NCBI GenBank assembly: GCA_037447235.1
Contig: JBBIHC010000024.1
Span: 1-8,155, forward strand
DNA length: 8,155 nt
Direction of reading: 5' to 3'
Source of the DNA: JAVZJR01 sp037447235
GTDB lineage: Archaea; Micrarchaeota; Micrarchaeia; Anstonellales; Bilamarchaeaceae
The notes under the pieces are model-generated. The model worked only from the letters and a program-made list of their open reading frames with translations, did not search any database and was not told where the DNA came from. The position numbers were made by a program, and so were the translations under genes. Below, piece by piece: positions 5,605-8,155 of this stretch (positions within the stretch are counted from its first letter, which is position 1; every line of letters starts with the position of its first letter).

Positions 5605-6186
5605 ATGGAAGATGTCGCCGCCGTTCTTAACGAATTTTCAAACGATGTCTTTGCCAGGCTTGTCCAGCTTGTGGAAGCCCCGCTTTCCGAGCCGCGGATG
5701 CTGTGGTCCGTGGTGCCGCTGGTACTGGCTACGTTTTTTATGACGCTCTATTTCGGCAAGCACAAGAGGGAGGAGCTCGGATGGAATACGGCATTCGGCA
5801 ACACTATGGTATTTCTCTTTATGGCAATATCAATAATCAGGGAAATGTATTACTCGGACGGCGCCGGCTCCTGGAGCAATGTTTTTTCCAATGAATTTTA
5901 TCTCTTGACCAGCATCGCGCTTGCAGGCGCCGCGGTAGTCCTGATGCTGATAACATACTACCAGGTCCTGCCGAAAAGGGTTGCCTTCTTCCTGTTTTCC
6001 GCGCCGCCAATCAACGTCTCTGTTTATGTCATAATGACGATAATTTACACCGGCGTGCCGGCTGATCACATCACCCTTGTGGCAGCAATAATCCTTTTCC
6101 TCGGGATATATTTCATCCTCAAGATGATACAGTTTTTTGAATACGGGACAAGCGAGCCTGAGAAAACCGCGGCCGCCCCGGAATAA
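5605..6186 (+). CDS. Five-helix integral membrane protein, unknown function
   Basis: The protein has 193 residues with predicted membrane helices at about 33-50, 63-79, 98-119, 124-148 and 155-176. A short amphipathic N-terminus contains PLSEPRMLW, and the acidic/alanine tail SEPEKTAAAPE is polar. Between helices 1 and 2 lies a charged loop GKHKREELGWNTAFGN, which by positive charge should face the cytoplasm, putting the N-terminus outside and the C-terminus outside or near the membrane. There are no recognisable transporter or enzyme motifs. Conserved hypothetical membrane proteins of this general look are common in DPANN genomes, but I cannot name a family. The ATG at 5605 lacks a good ribosome binding site and is probably leaderless. 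It follows the cysteine-rich surface protein by 48 bp on the same strand, so a shared envelope role is possible. Confidence 0.8.
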   Translation: MEDVAAVLNEFSNDVFARLVQLVEAPLSEPRMLWSVVPLVLATFFMTLYFGKHKREELGWNTAFGNTMVFLFMAISIIREMYYSDGAGSWSNVFSNEFYLLTSIALAGAAVVLMLITYYQVLPKRVAFFLFSAPPINVSVYVIMTIIYTGVPADHITLVAAIILFLGIYFILKMIQFFEYGTSEPEKTAAAPE

Positions 6187-6207
6187 GAGAAGGCCGGGAA
6201 GGAAAGC

Positions 6208-6249
6208 ATGGCAACAAAAACAAACAAAGGAAAAAAGGGCGCGGCGTGA
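6208..6249 (+). other. Possible 13-codon basic micro-ORF in the convergent spacer
   Basis: ATG at 6208 opens MATKTNKGKKGAA followed by TGA, with a purine-rich GGGAAGGAAAGC just before it that resembles a ribosome binding site. It sits 21 bp after the five-helix protein. The A-rich codons are the complement of the T-rich tract that probably ends the opposing DUF460 gene, so the frame may have no coding meaning. Confidence 0.15.
6213..6236 (-). terminator. Probable U-rich terminator of the DUF460 gene
   Basis: Read on the minus strand, 22 nt past the TAA at 6258, the sequence contains TTTTTTCCTTTGTTTGTTTT, a clustered T-rich run of the kind that terminates archaeal transcription. It fits the end of the two-gene minus-strand unit from 7956 to 6258. 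Confidence 0.5.
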
Positions 6250-6257
6250 TTGGCCGG

Positions 6258-6707
6258 TTACTGCCGCCGCGGCTGCAATTTTCCTATCGCACAGCCCCTT
6301 ATCAGCAGGTGCTTCAGCCTCTCTTTTTCTTCGCTGCTTTTGTCCAGGAGGTCTACCTGCTTGAGCCTGTTTGCGTAATGGTGGAATGCCTTCAGCGCGG
6401 CGGCGTATGAATCGCGGACGTGCGGGTCTGTCATACCTCTGCCGGCTTTCTTTTTTTCTTTGACCGAGATGACTTTTCTCGGCTCAAAAAGAGGCGCGGA
6501 AAACCTTGCCGCTATTTTTTGCACAAAATAAGGGGCAGGGGTGACATCGGAAGCTATAACCGATGGAGTCCCAAACCCTGATATGAGCCATACCATATGG
6601 TCTGCGCTCGCCTCCTTCACCACGCCTGCCGCGAGCAGCTCTCCTTTCAGGTTCAAAATCGCATAACCGGTTTTTATGCCTGCATCAATGCCAACTATGA
6701 GATACAA
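6258..6707 (-). CDS. Standalone DUF460 (COG2433) RNase H-fold protein, TTG start
   Basis: The 149-residue protein matches the N-terminal domain of archaeal DUF460 proteins, a RuvC/YqgF-like RNase H fold. Visible are GIDAGIKTGYAILNLKGELL (Asp8 on strand 1), IASDVTPAPYFVQKIAARF (Asp54), and DPHVRDSYAAALKAFHHY (Asp99), the signature that closes the acidic site. The usual family protein continues for several hundred residues; here it stops cleanly after LLIRGCAIGKL, so this is a single-domain form rather than a broken gene. The frame is open upstream to 6785, but homology begins at about LIVGIDAG. A TTG at 6707, 4 nt after the stop of the nucleotidylyltransferase gene and with GAGTGA upstream, is the best start; an ATG at 6785 would give 175 residues overlapping that gene. 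The function is unknown; nuclease or nucleic-acid binding activity is inferred from the fold only. Confidence 0.8.
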   Translation of the reverse strand: MYLIVGIDAGIKTGYAILNLKGELLAAGVVKEASADHMVWLISGFGTPSVIASDVTPAPYFVQKIAARFSAPLFEPRKVISVKEKKKAGRGMTDPHVRDSYAAALKAFHHYANRLKQVDLLDKSSEEKERLKHLLIRGCAIGKLQPRRQ

Positions 6708-6711
6708 AAAA

Positions 6712-7956
6712 TCACTCGCGGTTTTCAGCGATTTTTCTGAAACTGAGCTGCTGCTGCACAAAAACATAAAGCCCGCTCTGGACATTGCGGTTAACCACCA
6801 CTCCTGAATGTATCCAGCAACTTGGGCCGATGAGCTTGCCTGGCATAACTGACGACAACACGCCGAATTTTACATTATCCCCTATTACTGCGCCAAGCTT
6901 TCTCCTGCCGCTGTTCACCCATCCCTTTTCAGTCACAACGTTTATGTTGCTCTCGTCAAAGCGGAAGTTCGCAAGCTGCGTGCCTGCGCCGAAATTCACA
7001 TTCCTGCCTACAACGCTGTCGCCTATGTAAGTCAGGTGCTTAGCATCAACTTCGTCAAAAATGACGCTTTCCTTCACGGTAACCGATTCGCCGATGGAGC
7101 AGTTGTCGCCTATGGCGGCCGGACCGCGTATGTATGCATTCGGGCCTATTATTGTGTTCTTCCCTATATAGACATCGCCCTCTATGTAGCTGTTTATTAT
7201 CATCGCCCCTTCTTCCATGATGACTTTTCCCTTTATGGTTGAATTGTGTATGTCCCCTGCCTTCGGCTCCATCCTTGCGAGCATCTCCCTGTTCGCTTCA
7301 AGCAAATCCCACGGATAGCCCACATCCCGCCAGTAGCCGTCAACCTCAACCGCTTTAGCCCCAACGAGGATATCGGTCAGCTCATATTCGCCCCGGGGGG
7401 ACATCTTTATATCCTTAATCGCGGAAAAAACCGAATGGTCTGCGCAGTATATTGAAATGTTTGCAAGGCTGCTTCTGGGCTTTTTTGGCTTTTCCTCTAT
7501 ATAGCTGATGCGGCCGTCAACAACTTCTACAATTCCGTATTTTTCCGGCTGCTCAACCCGTTTCAACGCTACCGTTATCCGGCTTTCGTGCGCCTCAACC
7601 ACTTTTTTTATTATTGAAGAATCGAATAAAAGGTCGCCGCCGATGATGACAAATTTTTCCTGTCCTATCTTGCCTTCTGCTGCCTTAAGCGCCGCAGCGG
7701 TTCCGTTTTCCGGCCCTTGCTCAACCAGGAAAAGCCTGAAGCCAAACTGCTGCTGGAGCGAAGAGACATAGGCTGCTATCTGCTCTTTTTTTTCCCTTAC
7801 GATGAAAATAAATTCATCCACGCCAGCCGCCAGAAGTTCTTTTATCTGATGGTAAGCTATAGGCTTTCCGGCTATCGGAAGCAGGCATTTCGGCCTTGTT
7901 TCCGTAAGCGGCCACATCCGCGTGCCGCTCCCTGCTGCCATTATAACCGCTTTCAT
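6712..7956 (-). CDS. Bifunctional sugar-1-phosphate nucleotidylyltransferase/acetyltransferase (archaeal GlmU-like)
   Basis: The protein has 414 residues. The N-terminal half is a nucleotidyltransferase: signature VIMAAGSGTRMWPLTETRPK (5-24), GGDLLF metal/substrate motif (106-111), EEKPKKP (154-160), and GYWRDVGYPWDLLEAN (207-222). The C-terminal half (about 236-400) is a left-handed beta helix of hexapeptide repeats, such as IGKNTIIGPNAYI. It includes KHLTYIGDSVVGRNVNFGAG with His307 and Tyr310, the acetyltransferase segment also seen in Sulfolobus ST0452 and similar archaeal enzymes. It probably makes UDP-sugars such as UDP-GlcNAc from hexosamine-1-phosphate, UTP and acetyl-CoA for glycans and protein glycosylation; the exact sugar is not readable. 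The start is the ATG at 7956, in the context GGTGGGAGGAATG; the GTG at 7965 belongs to the ribosome binding site. The stop lies 4 nt before the likely TTG start of DUF460, so the two genes form an operon. Confidence 0.92.
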   Translation of the reverse strand: MKAVIMAAGSGTRMWPLTETRPKCLLPIAGKPIAYHQIKELLAAGVDEFIFIVREKKEQIAAYVSSLQQQFGFRLFLVEQGPENGTAAALKAAEGKIGQEKFVIIGGDLLFDSSIIKKVVEAHESRITVALKRVEQPEKYGIVEVVDGRISYIEEKPKKPRSSLANISIYCADHSVFSAIKDIKMSPRGEYELTDILVGAKAVEVDGYWRDVGYPWDLLEANREMLARMEPKAGDIHNSTIKGKVIMEEGAMIINSYIEGDVYIGKNTIIGPNAYIRGPAAIGDNCSIGESVTVKESVIFDEVDAKHLTYIGDSVVGRNVNFGAGTQLANFRFDESNINVVTEKGWVNSGRRKLGAVIGDNVKFGVLSSVMPGKLIGPSCWIHSGVVVNRNVQSGLYVFVQQQLSFRKIAENRE

Positions 7957-8010
7957 TCCTCCCACCTATCTTATTGGACGGGCGCAATTTTTAATGATTT
8001 ACTATTGAGA

Positions 8011-8030
8011 GCGAGTATATAAAATCTCGC
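8011..8030 (-). promoter_or_regulatory. Promoter of the nucleotidylyltransferase operon: TATA box inside an inverted repeat
   Basis: GCGAG (8011-8015) and CTCGC (8026-8030) are exact reverse complements around TATATAAAAT. Read leftward, the enclosed ATTTTATATA contains TTTATATA, a full archaeal TATA consensus. Transcription starting about 25 bp downstream (near 7995) would give a leader of about 40 nt ending in the strong GGTGGGAGGA site. Placement of the TATA box inside a palindrome suggests a repressor site. Confidence 0.55.
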
Positions 8031-8047
8031 TTTTTATTCTGATTTAT

Positions 8048-8080
8048 ACTATTAAGCGAATATTTATCTCGCTTAATAGT
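8048..8080. repeat. Perfect 12-bp inverted repeat with 9-bp AT spacer, operator-like
   Basis: ACTATTAAGCGA (8048-8059) and TCGCTTAATAGT (8069-8080) are exact reverse complements separated by ATATTTATC. It lies 18 bp upstream of the TATA palindrome. The arm ACTATT..GCGA recurs as ACTATTGAGAGCGA at 8001-8014, and a looser GCGA-6-TCGC pair is at 8087-8100. The arms are too AT-rich to look like a stable RNA terminator. A binding site for a dimeric regulator controlling one or both divergent promoters is the likeliest role. Confidence 0.6.
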
Positions 8081-8137
8081 TGTTGTGCGAAATTCCTCGC
8101 GCGCGCTTTTGAAAACATTTATTAAGTTTTGAATTGT

Positions 8138-8155
8138 TCCATTATATATGAGAGA
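8138..8155 (+). promoter_or_regulatory. Possible rightward TATA box at the window edge
   Basis: TTATATAT at 8142-8149 is TATA-like and would place a transcript start beyond the window. From 7957 to 8155 no open frame of note is seen on either strand; the stretch is AT-rich and repeat-bearing, as expected of a divergent promoter region. The gene it would serve is not visible. Confidence 0.25.

Noticed and set aside
8097..8106. Alternating TCGCGCGCGC run
   Set aside because: Too short to be a meaningful repeat or Z-DNA element; only its overlap with the GCGA/TCGC cluster was kept.
1..8155. CRISPR arrays, tRNA or rRNA genes, insertion sequences, toxin-antitoxin or defence cassettes
   Set aside because: I saw no regularly spaced repeats, no cloverleaf with a TTCRANY arm, no transposase motifs and no defence-type domains.

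Overview
The window looks archaeal and most probably comes from an ultrasmall DPANN archaeon of the Micrarchaeota (ARMAN-1/2) type. The evidence is an archaeal-type HMG-CoA synthase, a short DUF460 protein, an archaeal bifunctional sugar-1-phosphate nucleotidylyltransferase/acetyltransferase, TATA-like promoters about 25-30 bp upstream of inferred transcript starts, a mix of leaderless and Shine-Dalgarno genes, and above all a tRNA splicing endonuclease of about 390 residues in the three-unit (alphaN-alpha-betaC) form known from ARMAN archaea. Genes are densely packed. Coding DNA is of moderate GC, while the spacers are short and AT-rich. There is no rRNA, tRNA, CRISPR array or recognisable insertion sequence.

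Layout. On the minus strand at the left are the 5' part of an unrecognised membrane or lipoprotein gene (1-277, cut by the window edge), HMG-CoA synthase (378-1418) and a two-membrane-segment protein of unknown function just upstream of it (1426-2151, 7-bp gap, probably one operon). A zinc-dependent phospholipase C/S1-P1-like hydrolase follows (2206-3534). A divergent promoter region of about 170 bp separates this from three plus-strand genes: endA (3707-4876), a cysteine-rich, C-terminally anchored surface protein (4948-5556) and a five-helix membrane protein (5605-6186). Converging from the right on the minus strand are the two-gene unit nucleotidylyltransferase/acetyltransferase (6712-7956) and a standalone DUF460 RNase H-fold protein (6258-6707, probably TTG start, 4 nt after the preceding stop). 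The last 200 bp are a non-coding, AT-rich, probably divergent promoter region rich in inverted repeats.

How the genes fit together. HMG-CoA synthase feeds the mevalonate pathway to isoprenoid lipids. The nucleotidylyltransferase supplies activated (amino)sugars for glycans. Three genes encode predicted envelope proteins, so much of the window concerns the cell surface. EndA serves tRNA maturation and is unrelated to its neighbours.

Most worth a second look: the three-unit EndA with a visible internal duplication and a lysine in the loop linked to broad substrate specificity; its leader, where an out-of-frame upstream ORF and a GGAA-loop hairpin overlap the ribosome binding site; a perfect 12-bp inverted repeat and related GCGA/TCGC palindromes upstream of the nucleotidylyltransferase, one of which encloses a TATA box; a similar palindrome around the TATA box at 4902-4919; and the PLC-like enzyme that lacks a signal peptide but has a basic amphipathic N-terminus. 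I found no clear wholly new defence or mobile system.
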